DNA of 64,000 bases from Hypomesus transpacificus (GCF_021917145.1 NC_061080.1:1717497-1781496); one strand, 5' to 3'; counted from the first letter of the stretch, positions 41,570-58,757 are shown. Made by a program: numbers and translations. Notes: generated by a model from the letters alone, not told the origin.

Positions 41570-44500
41570 ATCTATCGAGCATTATCATGCTTCTTTACGA
41601 AGGTCACCTGCCTTCTCTTTTCAAAACACGAGTTTGGGCATTATATGGAAATTCAACACTGCAGAGGCTTCCTCTAACATTGATACCCATGACCGTCCAC
41701 TGTATATTAAATCTACCGATTAGTTGTTTTCATCTAGTGATCTATTGTCCCTGGACGGCTTGTTCCTTTCAGGTCACATGATGATTGTGGAAACACTCAA
41801 CATGTGCTTGTGTCATTGAGGTCAGCAGTACTGCTCAAACATGTGACCAGTGTTCTGAAGATGTGTGCCCTACAATGCATCATATTGAGCTTGCGCTCCC
41901 TGTCATTTCATGAGCCAGGGGGTCAATTTCAAACACAAAGACATGTATGATCCGTTCAAGCTTGGAGGCTAAAGAAAGGGTAGAGTTGTAACTTCATTAC
42001 TTGAGGAGCTGGGACTTCCATAGGAAGAAAATGTCAGCATACAGACAGAGACTGAACAATTATCATCCAAATGAGATCAGGCATATCAGCAAACTGAAAC
42101 GAGTTCATGACAAAATATAAACCACCATCTAGCTCGATACTTAACGGCGACAGCACGCAACAGTTAGATCCTCAAACCACCACCATAACAGACACACAAT
42201 CTCAGACAATCTGCCTAAACAGCTGACCATGCCTCCAAGTCCCTTTTTCTACACGTACACCTTTCTCTCCCTCCCTCCATACATGCAATCTACCCTACAG
42301 CCTATCATACAGGACCACATTCCGTCCTCACCCAATCATTACAATGGGAATTCCACAAATTCCCAAATCACTCTTCCTGTCCTATTATCCCCATGTCGTC
42401 TTGACTTTAGATCTTTTCATTTCCCAACCAACCCAGGACTGTCTGGTTAAAACTCTGTCAATTACTCCTCGTAAATGGCAAGTCAGACTGTCCAGACGAA
42501 CAACGACAACACTTTGTGGTGCTTCGGGGATAAGGGTTAAGGTGAAGACAGGCTGTGTGTGTGTGCGTCTTACAGGTTGTGTACGTGTGTTCTCTGAAGG
42601 GGAACCGCGAGAGGGGGAGGAATGTTAGGGGCAAGTTTAGACAGAGAGAGAAATTTCATTATCCACCACTCCCTCTGCGAAGATGCGACTGCCTCTTTAA
42701 AAATACCCTCACCGTCTTGTGCTTGTGTCGTACATGCACATCTTAATCTAATCCTTTTAACTTTCGCTCTTCGACGGGCTATTCTGGATCGTTCTATTCC
42801 CCCGTGGTCAAACCTCAAAACAGTGTCTTGAATTGCATAAACGCGCCGTATGAACGTAGTAGTATAAATGTTAAAATCTGACTTCAACATCCAGATGAGA
42901 GATTTTTTCCCCCCCTTCGTTCGTGGACTATACCCTAAACTGTCAGGTCACATCAATCTCCTCATTACTCTGACCCTAACCCATGGATAACCTGTGTAGG
43001 GCGGCCCTATCACAGACCTGGATGGTACTGTATAGGCCCTCTGATAAAGCCATCTGGAAAGAAGTGCGTTTGTGGCGTATCACTACATCTCCCCATCATC
43101 CTCCCCTGGAGTGTGTGTGAAAGCAAGTGGAGGTATGAGACGGGGAGAGAGCGTGTGTGTGTGTGTGTGTTTGAGAGGGAGAGAGGGATAAAGAGATGAA
43201 GTCCAGGAGGTGTCATCTGTGTCTCTCTCTAAGTTCATTATGTGCTCAGACTCTGCTCTTCTGAGTAGAGGGGGGCCAGAGTAGGGTGGGTGGACGACAA
43301 CCGCGCCCGCCTCCCCCTCCCCCACCACGCTGTTGACTTAAGTGTGCCAGGACAAACAGCCTGGGCATGGGACTAGCCTAGCATAGGACTGACCGTTCCC
43401 ACCCCTTGAACAAAGTGAGAAAGTAAGCCTAATCTAAAGACGAGGAGCACTTAAGGCAACAACAAGAAATCAGCTGTTATGAAACAGCCTTGCGTACAGG
43501 GCATCGGCTGGGCCATGCAAGTTGATCGCGCCCCCCCCCCCCCCCCCCCCCCATGAGTCTCATTGGAACCTCAGAGCTAGTCAAAATGACTCAATATTAC
43601 AAACATGGCGTGACTGACTTCACATGAATGTGGGTTCTCATCTTGGGCCAACTTCCCCAGGATGTTGCATCGTAGCCTGGCGAGTTTTGACATCCCCCCC
43701 TTCCCTGATTTCCTATCTTGCGCAACTTCCGCCTTGAAGGACACTCGTAGCTATTCAGCACCCACCAGGGGGTAGATGTCACATACAGGTCGGACTGGTG
43801 TGAACAGGACAGGTGTTCATATTAAAGGTGACGCCAGATCCATGTCTCCCCGGGATCCCTCCTAGGGCCTCCATCTCCTCACCCACGTCCTTGGCCGCCA
43901 GTCAATCCCTGCTTTAGCTTTGATGCGACTGACTGCCATATCAACAAGCCGACACATGCCATATCGTCCAAGACCATCTGAGAGGAGCGCGAGTTTAACA
44001 TGAGCCTTATGTTGGGTAAGCATCTTGCCACACCATGGGAGATAATTCTTGAAATGAACAAGACCTGGATTTGGTACAGAATAGTCAGAAATGAAGCCCT
44101 GCGGGCAGGTGTGGATGACATTTTTGTTTATGAGTAAATCGTCCCCTTGGGTGTGCCCAGCAAGAATAGGGGCGGGGAAAACGTCCATATGGATATGTAT
44201 CTATCTAAGGTGAATCAGCATATTAGCTACAAATAACAAGGAAATAATTACAGGCTGTCCACTAAAAAGGAATTCCTCAAATTAACAGTACAATAATGTC
44301 CCTCAGGTCCATATATTTTAAAGTCACACCGTTGAAACGAGCAAGAAAAAACAGTTTTAAGTCAATTTAATTTACATTCTATGTCCTGAGGGAACTACAT
44401 TGTTTGGTGGGTGCTCCTGCCAATCCTACTTGCTGCTATTGTCCGAGTTGTGTGTCCAATTGGCAATATACACTATACTTTACATACTTGATAAACGCCA

Positions 44501-47500
44501 CTGAATAAAAATTCCAACGTGAATTGAGTGGCCTTAAATGTTGGGGCCTAATGAGATACGGGTCATCTACCTGTGTCACAGATATTAAGCTTACTACTGC
44601 ATATGCCATCTCATCCAGGATTACCTGTAAGCTTGCCATATCCTCAAAACCTAACAAACAGCTTAAGTTTTAGAAGGAGATTGGGAAGGTGGCTTGAAAA
44701 CAGATGTGTCCCCAAAACTGTAATAATAGAAAATATCACTATCGTTAATTCAATCAAATATTCACACAAACCTAGCCTTGTACTTGCCGGTAAACCACAA
44801 GGCTAATTAAATCAAGGCACAATGAAAAATTATGTCCTGTCTGTCGTTGGTCGTAGTGCGGTTGCTCGAGACTTTAGTGCGCACAAAAATATCTTCTCAC
44901 ACGGATTAGGGCCAGGCGGACCAAGGTACAACAACCCTTTAACAGAAATTTACCTGCCGCTCGGTTGGAGGCACTTCGGAATGAATTCGGCTGGTCTCTC
45001 GGTGTCCGTGACTGCAAAGATAGCAAGGACAATTGCTACGTGACACCAAACTCGCAAGTCACTGTGCCGAATCGTAACGGCCTATTTTACTTCCTTTCGT
45101 CTCTCCAGCTTTATCTCTCCAGCAACCTCGTTAGCTCAGTACCTCCTCTGTCATGCGGTCCAGCTGACCAGGCGTGGCTCAAGGATGGACAGGCTCTGTC
45201 TTTGATCCGCCCAGTTATATTATTCGCAGGTTCTTGCTCCGCCCTCTCCAGGTATACTTATCAACCTATCAGTGAATTTTTGAGTGGGTGGAGTTGTTTA
45301 GGATGTGGTGATATTACTTTTTTATGTTTCCTCCGTCATTCATATGGTTATATGGTTTTATGCAACATAATTCCCCTATTTAACATCTAATTGTAAACTA
45401 CATGTATTAATTGTCTGTGCTAAGTTGGATAAACAGCGCACTCAGAAAGAAAGTATCAATTGAAAATCGGAAAGATGTAAAAACTCAAGAGGACGCATCT
45501 GGTCTGGGAGAGAATCGGGGGCATGTGTGTATGGAGGAATGTTAGTCCAGGTCTGTACCTGCAGTTTCCACTCCAAAGTACATGGCGGGGGAGATGGTGG
45601 AACAGGGAGTGGCACTACGGACCGATATGAGGAATAAACATAGCACAGGCTATAGGGAGAGTTAAAGCAATTAACCTCAACACAATGGCGTAATCTGTTA
45701 GCTCATGTGAATGGAACTACACAGCTGTACTTCCTCACACATTGCATGTTATCAGGAAGTAAACACAGATTAGTGCAGCATTTACTTTTAATAATTAGTA
45801 ACCACCTCCATTTTTGCTGTCACAGTAAATGTTGAAAAAGATGGCCATGGTCACTCATGTCAGGTAAATACTTGATTGTTAACAAACTCACAATCAACAA
45901 TAAATGCAAGAAAAAATATCAACAGTGTATAAACTGTGCCCCAGGCATAATTGAAGAACGGCAAAAACCGACTTGCACAAATCTCTCTCAGCCATGATAT
46001 TAGCATTCCAACTATATAATTCTCCTCCCTTTCCGAACCAGGGTGCCATTTTAGGCCTTCTCTACCTTATACGGTCAAAGAGTGCCGAGGAACGAGTGAG
46101 GGAGAGAGAGAAAGAGTAAAGGAGGTGTGGTCCATTGCTTTGTTTTGAGCGTGGTGTAAAGTTACTTTTCCAACCCTGCTATTAACACACACACACACCC
46201 CAACAGCAGTCAGTCTGGCATCAAAGATGAGCAGATAGTAGAGAGGATGAGCGAGTCAGGACAGGACTTCTGAGGGACAGAGAGAGAGAGAGATGCAGCC
46301 GTGTCTAAGCTGTCTAGCCAGCGCCATCGTGCAAAATAAAAACTTGTCTCATATAAGATTCGTTTTATTTTTTGATTCACGCTTAAATGTTCCGTGTAGG
46401 TTTTCATGAACATAACTGGGGTGAAACGATTACCAACCATTAGCTGCAGCCATCCAGATACAAACCTACCAGACTGGTCCTACATCGAGACTAACATGTA
46501 TGCACGAGGCCAGAGGAATGTCTTATAATAGTCACAACTTTCTCAACCCACCACACACACAATAACCTGTTTGTCAATACTGCTACAGGGCCAGGTTTGT
46601 TGTAACCTAGGTGATGTAACCTACTTCCTGATCTGCTGCTTCTGGACATGCATGCAACATGGCATGTCAGTGGCCGTAAACATACGATACAGAGATCACC
46701 CCTCTTCCAAACAGTAGAGAGACAAAGCAACTGGAATAAGAGAGAGAGAGAGAGAGAGGGAAGGGGGTTGTGGAACAGGGACAAGCATTTTGTGCTGACA
46801 TTGCACAAGCTTTTATAAAAACGGGAATGAAAAGTCGTGTCAAGTCACGCAGGGCTGTGGAGAGTGTTGAACTTCCGTGAAGAGGAGACATTTGCAGAGA
46901 CAGCAGCAAAGGCTGAGGGCCATAAGCTAGGGAGGGGCAAGGGTGTGAATATATTCATGCAGATCCACAGGTTACGTTGCAGATGATGCCCAAGCTTCTG
47001 GGCAAAGAAGATTGAAGAAAGCGATCGCACCCATGTTTGTTTCTATCTCCATGGGGTTTCCCACCTGCATTCCTCGTCAACATGTTCATCTGTCTGACAT
47101 TGCATATCTGGGTGACCTGAAACTGTGAGTGACCTGTCACTGACAAGAGAATACATGGAGGGCTCCCTCTTGTGTGAAGAAATGGAAGCTACATGTAAAA
47201 AAAACTAAAAAACAGCCAGTCATTCTTATAGAAGTCAATTGAGTATTTCGCCCAGTGCCAGAAGCCTCCTCTTCAGTCTACTCTTTCTCCACCCTTGACA
47301 AATTCCCTCAGAACTCATACTTAACTTTATGCATCATGATAAGATGTCAGGAATAGCTTCTATCATCGTGGATAAAAACATCTGCTAAATGATTAAATGT
47401 ATTAGTACATGGTAGGTTATCCAGGGGAAAAAAACGTTTCCATGTACAAGACTGAATCTCAACAGAGTTTTTCTCATTCGCGGGGAACACTTCCGAACCC

Positions 47501-49170
47501 GAGTACCAAAACACGACTGGGACTGGGAGATATTACAATGTTGTGATTCAGTAAAGTCGTCTTGAAAGTGGCACAGAGCGTCGAGGCTATTTTGAACTGA
47601 AATACCATAGCCTTGACTGTTACTGTCGCGCTGGGGCAGAGTGAGCAATAGGGAGTAAGGTTCACTCCACCCTTTAAGACAACAAACGCTGGCACCACAA
47701 AACACCTGTCTTCCTTCCTTCGGTTTTCTCCCCTCTGCAGAGCCCTTTGCCGACTCTTTCTTAATACCCTTCGACTTCTCACCTTTGAACATCTCTCTCG
47801 TCCTCCTCCCACTGTTGTCTCCTGAAACCCAGAGTGACTCGACCTTAGTCGTTGTCATAAATATGTGTCATGCACCACGCTTTGTCTGATGTGGCTGAAC
47901 ACGATACGAATCTCCCTCTTGACTCTCTTCTTTGGATTGAACCGAGGCCTAGCGTGTCAGATTCTCATCACGTCATCTCAACATTCTGGGAACACTCTTG
48001 GTCAAACCGGTTCTTCACAACAATGCTGCTCGGTATAAGTATAAACAGGTCAAGGACATTTGTCTTCATAACTAGACTTTGACTGACTTTTGGAGCACAC
48101 CTGCACCACCACCACTGACAGCTTTGAAGACTCTGGGGTGCTTTGGGAATCCTATAGGTCAAGAGGTCATGGCTGCTGAACCCTGAGGTCACTGGCTACA
48201 GTTTGGACCGACAAACAAACAGTGTTTGGTTGCCCTCGCAACGGATAAGCTACACATTCTATAGCATTGAAAATAACTTTGCCCTTCAGAAAGCAAAGGG
48301 GACCTCCCTTGACAATATAAATAGGTATGGAGTTCCCCCCTCTGTGGACCACGGAGCAAAACTGTAAGATGAACTATCACACAAAACTGTGAGACATACT
48401 ATATACAGTGGCTGTGACCGTGAGGCTGCTGCAGGCCAGGTGTGGGCTTGGAATCTGACTTCACTTCTTGAATTGAGCATGAACCATCCATACTGCTTTT
48501 AGCAGCAGGCTCTCAATATCACATTTCATACATTCTTTCATCAAAGGGGGTCTGTGTGTTCAACAGGTGTGGCAGGAAACCAGGGTTTTGAACGGGAGCA
48601 CAAGGGGATGTGGAGCGGGTCGGAGAGAGGGAGATCACAGCCAGAGGGCTTTTGTAAAAGTATAAACTCAGGACTCGGGATTGGTACTTTCAACAACAAC
48701 AAAGCTGATTTTACTCTGAACTTTACCATTCTCACCAAGGTCTTTCCTCATTCCTGTGTCAGCACAACCCAAGTAAGCCCACCAGGTTTCGAGACAGAAA
48801 CATCGGTAGATGTGGGGTAGTAGAGTAAAACAATCCAGATCTGGACGGCACCCTGGATCAGAACAAAAACATCTGCTCTTTAGACTATAATGAACAAAAT
48901 ACCAGACAGGCATATGTGCTAGAAGTCTAACCTATAGGCTCATTTTCCCAGACTAATGCAGTGTGCATAGCCTACCATTACGGTTACATTTATGTTTACT
49001 TAATACCCCTCCACTTTAATTTTCTGTCGAGGTACATTTGGATGAAAACAGATGAAATTCTTAACCTCTTCCTGAGGTGGAGTTACTATTAATGTTACTG
49101 TACTGTCTGCCCCGCTCACCAGCCAGCTGAGTATATTTATCTTGGTATTAACAGAGCTGCCGGCCACAAA
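41570..49170. other. Non-coding region between myh9 and ccn1
   Basis: Head-to-head intergenic space (myh9 minus, ccn1 plus). It should contain the untranslated first exon and promoter of myh9, but no exon can be fixed from sequence. Contents seen: a C-run at 43531-43552, short (GA)n/(GT)n stretches, and a degraded SINE tail at 47366-47402. Longest open frames (43862-44188 minus, 47385-47858 minus) show no recognisable homology or splice support. Confidence 0.5.
47366..47402 (+). mobile_element. Degraded SINE 3' tail
   Basis: Reads GGATAAAAACATCTGCTAAA then TGATTAAATGTA, matching the tail of the better-preserved SINE in the ccn1 intron (GGATAAGAGCGTCTGCTAAATGAC) with several substitutions. 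Further relics of this tail appear at about 15594-15632 and 16757-16790 in ttc26 introns. Confidence 0.6.
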
Positions 49171-49173
49171 GGT

Positions 49174-49418
49174 GGAATGTGCGCAAATGTGACTTGAAAA
49201 GCACCGGTTACATTTGAGTTTTAAGCCATAAAATAAATAAAGAGTGGTCCTACAATTTTATGAATGACTGTATTCATTCCCAAGCACGCCCCCCAATCAA
49301 TTTCTAACCCTCTGCTAACTCCACCCATTTGGAATGTCTGGACCACTGCCCGAATGTTAATTGGGTGGACATATGGTGATGGGCGGAGTCTATCCTTGAC
49401 TCACGAGGTTGGTATAAA
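49174..49418 (+). promoter_or_regulatory. ccn1 promoter: TEAD sites, AP-1 site, TATA box
   Basis: Three TEAD-type M-CAT motifs lie upstream of the start: GGAATGT at 49174-49180, CATTCC at 49275-49280 (reverse), and GGAATGT at 49331-49337. A consensus AP-1 site TGACTCA follows at 49397-49403, with a TATAAA box at 49413-49418, placing the transcription start near 49445 and giving a 5' UTR of about 225 bases. CCN1/CYR61 is a classic YAP-TEAD and AP-1 immediate-early target, so the motif set fits the gene. Confidence 0.7.
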
Positions 49419-49670
49419 TTAGACGGAGCTTGCGATATGCTGCCTGTGTAATTATTTGAGTGTACAGTAATCTAGTGATGAAGTGACGAACTCCTGGATG
49501 AACTGAACTCGCATCTATATTTCGACGACTTCTTGTTTTTTTATTGAAGGACACCATTCTGACTGACGACTTTACTGTTTTACTTACTAAGTTGAAGATC
49601 ATCTTCTTGTGGATTAAAAGTTAAATGTATTCTTTCTGGTAGCAACTTCTTTTATTTTATTTTTGTGACC

Positions 49671-52600
49671 ATGGCATTAATTATAATTTTTGCATATTTG
49701 ATAACTGTCTTCAATCTGGTAAGTGTCACATTCACAGTTGATAAAGTTAGGCTACTCGCAATTATTTCCATCTTTATGCAACAGGGCGATACCTGTCAAC
49801 GAGTTTGTTGTGATAGGCATACCTAAAAAATGTATCTTCCAACTTCCAGAAATAGTCAAAACGTTTTCCAGCTTACAAGTTAAGTCTACATATGTTCTAA
49901 GTGGACAGTGTTTTTGATGCGTGTGCGCCAATTGAGTAGTCTACGGCAACGGTGACTGAATCAATCTTTGTTGATCTTAGCTGGAACAATTTGTCACTGG
50001 CTGTGGATTGATACACTGTTATATAAATCACGGGTTGGCAGGGAATTGGGTACATTACTTAATCAGACTGTCTACAGTCTAGACACATCGATGACCGACA
50101 GATTAGATAGCCTATTATTGATTTATGTCTAACGCGATAATATGCTGTGAGTTTAACAGACTTGAACGTATGGGTGAAATTGACACGAAGTTGCACACGG
50201 CCGCTACGAAATTTTGAAAAAGTACATTATAATGTAATACGTATTGCCATAAAACACTTGAAACACACAGAGAACAGCATGAATTAGTCGGGACCGTGTG
50301 TCTCCTCTCTGCTTAGCCAATTGAAGCAAACGCTCTTACAAGAACATGTTTGTTTTCATGAATGTCTTACAATCCAGTCCTCCCCCTTCAACCTTCCCTT
50401 TTCTCTCCACTTTCAGGTGAGCACCAGCTGCCCGGCAGTGTGTGAGTGTCCAGCGGCGCCCCCTATGTGCCCTCCAGGGGTGAGCATGGTGTCTGACAGC
50501 TGCGGCTGCTGCAAGGTGTGTGCCGCCCAGCTCAACCAGGACTGCAGTCCCACGATGCCTTGCGACCATCACAAGGGGCTGGAGTGTAACTACGGCAACG
50601 ATGTGACCCTGGCTTTGGGCATCTGCAGGGGTGAGTGTGGAGGAAGTAGTGTGTTGGTGTCAAAGTGGGTGGGTGGTACCCTTGTGTCGCGTGGAGAGGG
50701 GGAGTTTAACTACGTTTGAATGATTTGGATGAGTATGTTTGTTTATAGTGTGCAAGCATGGTAGTACGCTTCCTAGCCTGTCGTGTGCTGGGGCTGAGGG
50801 TGAAACCAACCATGTGTTGAAAGTCCTCACAACCTCCAGACTTAGCACATCGCACCCCAGTGGGACTGAGATATTTTGATGTGTAGTAGATTCCTTATCA
50901 GGAGGAGGGAGTTCAATCTCAAAGACCCCCCGAAATATAACTTCTATCCGCACACAGAGCCAAGATTCCTACCTAGACTAAGAATAGAAAGGTCCTCTGT
51001 GAGATGGTGACATCCAGTCTGTCTCTCGGTCTCCACGGCCACGAGCCTCACTTCCTGTTGACCTTTCCATGACCTCTTCTCCTCAGATCCAAGCATTCCC
51101 CGTGGGTTTCCAGAGTGATTTCAGTATCGGGTGGTTGTGTGTTGGCCGGTTGTTAGGGGGCAGGTTGCGCAAGGGGATCTCAGCTGGTGTAACGAGAGAA
51201 TGTGGCGAATTCCAGCCAGTCATACCTGAGATTGTCAGGGGAAGCTTGTGTCCGAACTTTAAAAACACATCCTAGTCTTTAGACATGGCCGACATCTTTG
51301 AGATACCCGAAACACATGTGCTGCCCAAAATATCCCTAACCCATGTGTTCGCGAAGGCTTGTAACATAGTAAACAGTTCTTTACCCAAGGCTCTGTTGAT
51401 GGTTTTATGTGGCTTTAAAGCCTTTCATGTGTTGTGTGGGTTGACATGACCTTGGTGTCAATAGACAGCACCTCAACAGGATGAATAGAGGCTGGTGTCC
51501 ATGGTAACCGGAGGTGTATCTAGGGAGTCAGATAGCTAAGCGGTTAGGGAGTCAGATGGCTAAGCGGTTAGGGAATCGGACTAGTAATCTGAAGGTTGCC
51601 AGATCGATTACCGGCCGTGCCAAAATGACGTTGTGTCCTTGGGCAAGGCACTTCACCCTACTTGCCTCGGGGGGAATGTCCCTGTACTCACTGTAAGTCG
51701 CTCTGGATAAGAGCGTCTGCTAAATGACTAAATGTAATGCAATGTAATGTAATGTAAATGTAATGAAATCTAAATGTAATGTAAATGTAATGTATCTCTC
51801 CACAGCGAGGAGGGAGGGCCGGAGCTGTGAGTACAACGGGCAAATCTACCAGAACGGGGAGAGCTTCCGGGCCGGCTGTAAACACCTGTGCACCTGCATC
51901 GACGGCGCTGTGGGCTGTGCCCCTCTCTGTGCCAACCGGCTCCCGCCCGCCTCGCCCGCCTGCCCCTACCCACGGCTGGTCAGGGTGCCGGGGCAGTGCT
52001 GCTTCAGCGTGGATTGCCACAAGGGCACGTGGCGGCTGCCACCCAAATATCAGAAGCCTTGGCAGCCTCAGCCTCGACCCCACCAGCCTGAGAGCGACAA
52101 CACCGTGGGCAACGAGCTGGCCGAGAGGGGCAAGGGCTGGGAGGACGAACAGGGATACAAACACCTGCCTGGTGAGACGAGTGGTTTTGTCAGCGTCGAC
52201 ATTCGGCCCAGTAGACGCACTCACACTGTCGGTGTTTAGCTTTGTCGACACTGTTGTCCGTGACCTTCATGACTTAAATGACGCTGTGACCGTAATCATT
52301 GTTGCATGTCGTGACGGCCTCTTTCTTCATCCCTCCTTCCCTCTCTCTTCCTGATTCGCCAGTCTGGAAGCATCCTCAGGAGAAGTGTGTTGTCCAGACC
52401 ACCGATTGGTCCCAGTGCTCACGGAGCTGTGGGATGGGCGTGTCCTCGCGAATCACCAACGACAACGCCCAGTGCAAACTGGAGAGAGAGACGCGCATCT
52501 GTACCATTCGACCTTGTGGGAGCATAGCTTTACCCTCAAAGGTAAAGAGAGAGTGTGTGTGTGTGGGTGTAGGGTGGACAATAAACTCTTTTATTGCCGC

Positions 52601-53616
52601 TAAAAGGGGACCCACGAGTAGAAGATTATACCAAACCAAACGTTCCCACAAAAGAACCATTTCACGAGACTCTCACTGGGGCCCCTCAACCCAAACGCAG
52701 CACAACCCCCTCCTCCTCTCTCGATCACTCTGGCCCACTCCGGCTGGAACACGTCGACAGCAAACCCGGCACCGGGCGCCGTGACGCCGTGTCCGTTTCC
52801 CCGTCCTCGGCTGCGCGTCTGATGGGAACCGAACGCGCGTTGATTTACTCCCAGTCGCGGCGCCCCTTTTAAATATAGTCCCCGAGCCCCTGCATTCCTG
52901 CCAAGCAACTGTCCATAGCTGGCTGCTCTCTGTGTACTCAGTCAGCCAGGGAGACGGGGTGTCTATATTAATCCTCTGGTTCTCAGTCCGAGGGGCATGG
53001 GAGCCTGACTGCCTCCAGTCTAATAAGGCCTCTGATTCTCTGGGAGGGTTGTTGGGTAAATAGGTTCCATTCGCGTGGAAGGGTCAGTTGGGTCTAACCG
53101 GGGAAAGCTTGCGAGTTGTTTTTCTCAAAGGATCTGGAAAGAGTTTCTGGTTGTCCGGTCGGCTATTTGGCATGGGTATAATTATTGACGCATGTTAGTG
53201 ACAACACTCCCGGGCGATTGTGTGTCATATGAAGGGCTTGATGGATAGTCAGGTGACTATGGCTTTCAACTAAATCAACTGTCTGTCCTCTTATCTCCTT
53301 CTGTTCACAGAAAGGGAAAAAGTGTTCCCCTACCCAGAAATCCCAGGAGCCCAAGCGTCTCTCCTACGGCGAGTGCCAGAGCGTCCGCCTCTACCGGCCC
53401 AACTACTGCGGCGTGTGCACGGACGGCCGCTGCTGCTCCCCGCGCCGCACGCGCACCGTGGCCGTGACCTTCGTCTGCCCGGACGGCGAGCGCTTCCAGC
53501 GCCAGGCCATGTTCATCCAGTCCTGCAAGTGCGGCGAGGACTGCGGCCACCTCAACGAGGCGGCGCTGCCCCCGCAGCACTGGATGTACGGAGACACGCA
53601 CAAGTTCGTCGACTAG
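49671..53616 (+). CDS. ccn1: CCN1/CYR61-like matricellular protein
   Basis: Secreted, heparin- and integrin-binding matricellular regulator of adhesion and angiogenesis. Exons 49671-49718, 50417-50630, 51806-52171, 52363-52541 and 53311-53616 join in phase to 370 residues (human CCN1 381). Each exon carries one module: signal peptide ([16 protein letters not shown]); IGFBP-like ([16 protein letters not shown]); VWC ([24 protein letters not shown]) followed by a Pro/Gln-rich hinge; TSP1 ([22 protein letters not shown]); and the C-terminal cystine knot ([16 protein letters not shown] to HKFVD). QLNQDC, YQNGESF, TNDN and the HKF.D end point to CCN1 rather than CCN2 or CCN3. Fish carry extra ccn1-like paralogues (ccn1l1, ccn1l2), and the low hinge identity means it could be one of those. 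A SINE sits in intron 2. Confidence 0.92.
51524..51800 (+). mobile_element. tRNA-derived SINE with duplicated head
   Basis: The head carries an A-box-like GATGGCTAAGCGGTTAGGG and a B-box-like GGTTGCCAGATCGATTACC; the body reads TGTCCTTGGGCAAGGCACTT and the tail CTCTGGATAAGAGCGTCTGC followed by TAAATGAC and a (TGTAA)n/(ATGTAAATGT) simple repeat. The first ~25 bases (GGAGTCAGAT.GCTAAGCGGT) occur twice in tandem with one change. The tail is of a type widespread in teleost SINEs. It ends a few bases before the acceptor of ccn1 exon 3. Confidence 0.85.
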
Positions 53617-54886
53617 GCCAGACCAGCCGGGTGGGATCCCGGTCGTCTTTCCGGAAGTTTTTGAAGACGGACTTTGCTCCCTCAAACTTTAATAAGACAA
53701 CCAACCTTGAACTATCTGACTATAATGGGCGGGCCTCAAATATGTTGTGTGTGTGACTACGGGGGTGCGGGAATGATTGACAGGTGATTGACTCCAGGGG
53801 TTCCACCAGACATGGGTCTTAGAATAGTCCTGCAGGGTGAGTTAACGAGCAGCACACAGGTGCTGGAACAGGTGACTACAGTGACCTGATCATGAGGTCT
53901 TCACCACAAAGAATAAGGAGATACACACAGCATCACAGAGCTGTTCAGTGTAGGGAGAATCTAGGGATCTGTATGGGGATAACAAATTGGACATGTTGCC
54001 CACATCCAGCTCCATAAGCGTAAAGCAAAGGCAGTACAGGAACCATTGTGTTGTTTTACCGAGAGATCCCATCATGCACTGACTACGATGAGGTAGGAGT
54101 GAGGGAGGGCCAGCATTGGCTAAAAGATAAACATGGACGACCGTGGACGTTAGACACGCTGCGCGCTACAACAAACACTATTTATTATTTTTATTTTTTT
54201 GTCGCAAAGAACTCGAGACGCAAACGGCGAGCTATGAAGAGGAACGTGGTTCTTGATGCGAGCAGAGGGGAAGATGACGAGCCACCTGTAAGCAGAGATT
54301 TATGGATGGTAATTAAAGATAGCCGTTCTCCTTTTAGCTCCAGTGACTTCTACACTATAAGGAGCTCTGTGGAGGACTGAGACGCATGCAGAGAGGACTG
54401 GACTCATTCCAAGTCATTTCAGATGACCTCTGTTCACTCAACATGAAGGAATCCAACACAGATCAGTTGTTTTTATTTGTAACCCGAGCCATGTCAATCA
54501 CCAACCTTGTAATGTTTAATAACCTAAGACTGTAAAATACATTTATTTAATCTATTTAAACGGTGTGATTCATGAGACTGCCTTTGTGGTGAACATGGGA
54601 GGTTTACGACGTGGTTGCATACTAACAAAGGAAAATGACCCATTTTCTCTTAGTCACAGTGGATCTGATGTGATGGCGTGTAGGTGGGTTCCTGTGTGTT
54701 GTGTGGCAGGCATTTGATGCGGTGGGATTTAAAGAGGTTGATAAACTCAAGAGGCTAGTGGAGTGAGTTTTCAAATTGTATCATGGTGCCACCTACTGAT
54801 GTGGCTGATAAGGATATAATTATTTCAAGGGATGTTATCAAATGTACATATGCAATTTATGTTGATAGTCTGAAACATAGTAAAAA

Positions 54887-54892
54887 AATAAA
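54887..54892 (+). terminator. ccn1 candidate poly(A) signal
   Basis: AATAAA on the plus strand about 1.27 kb past the ccn1 stop, giving a long AT-rich 3' UTR as is usual for this immediate-early gene. TATTTA-type AU elements occur upstream (for example around 54540). Confidence 0.6.
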
Positions 54893-54941
54893 AATACTAA
54901 AACGAAAGGCACCATGGCTCAAATGACATTGTATAAAAAGT

Positions 54942-54947
54942 TTTAAT
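54942..54947 (-). terminator. ddx39a: ddx39a candidate poly(A) signal
   Basis: ATTAAA on the minus strand about 250 bases past the ddx39a stop. It lies ~50 bp from the oppositely oriented ccn1 AATAAA, so the two transcripts end tail to tail with little or no spacer. Confidence 0.55.
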
Positions 54948-55198
54948 TTCATTAACCAAAAATACAACCACGATTATAACAAGAGCAACTTTTAAAACTG
55001 ACACCCCCGGGAAAAATAATTATAAAAAGAAAAAGAAAAAAAGTGTTGCATTGGGAACTCATTTTGGGACATAAGATTCGGGGGAGGCTTTAAAATAAAC
55101 TGTCAAGATCTTTTTTTTTCTTCTTTTTTTCTCCCTCCCCCAAAGAATACAATGGGACAGGGGGGGGCACACGACCTGTCTTCACTGGGATAGATGAC

Positions 55199-58757
<3,559 letters not shown>

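Noticed and set aside
43862-44188. 108-residue minus-strand frame
   Set aside because: No recognisable domain, no flanking exons and no conserved motif; could be repeat-derived but cannot be supported as a gene.
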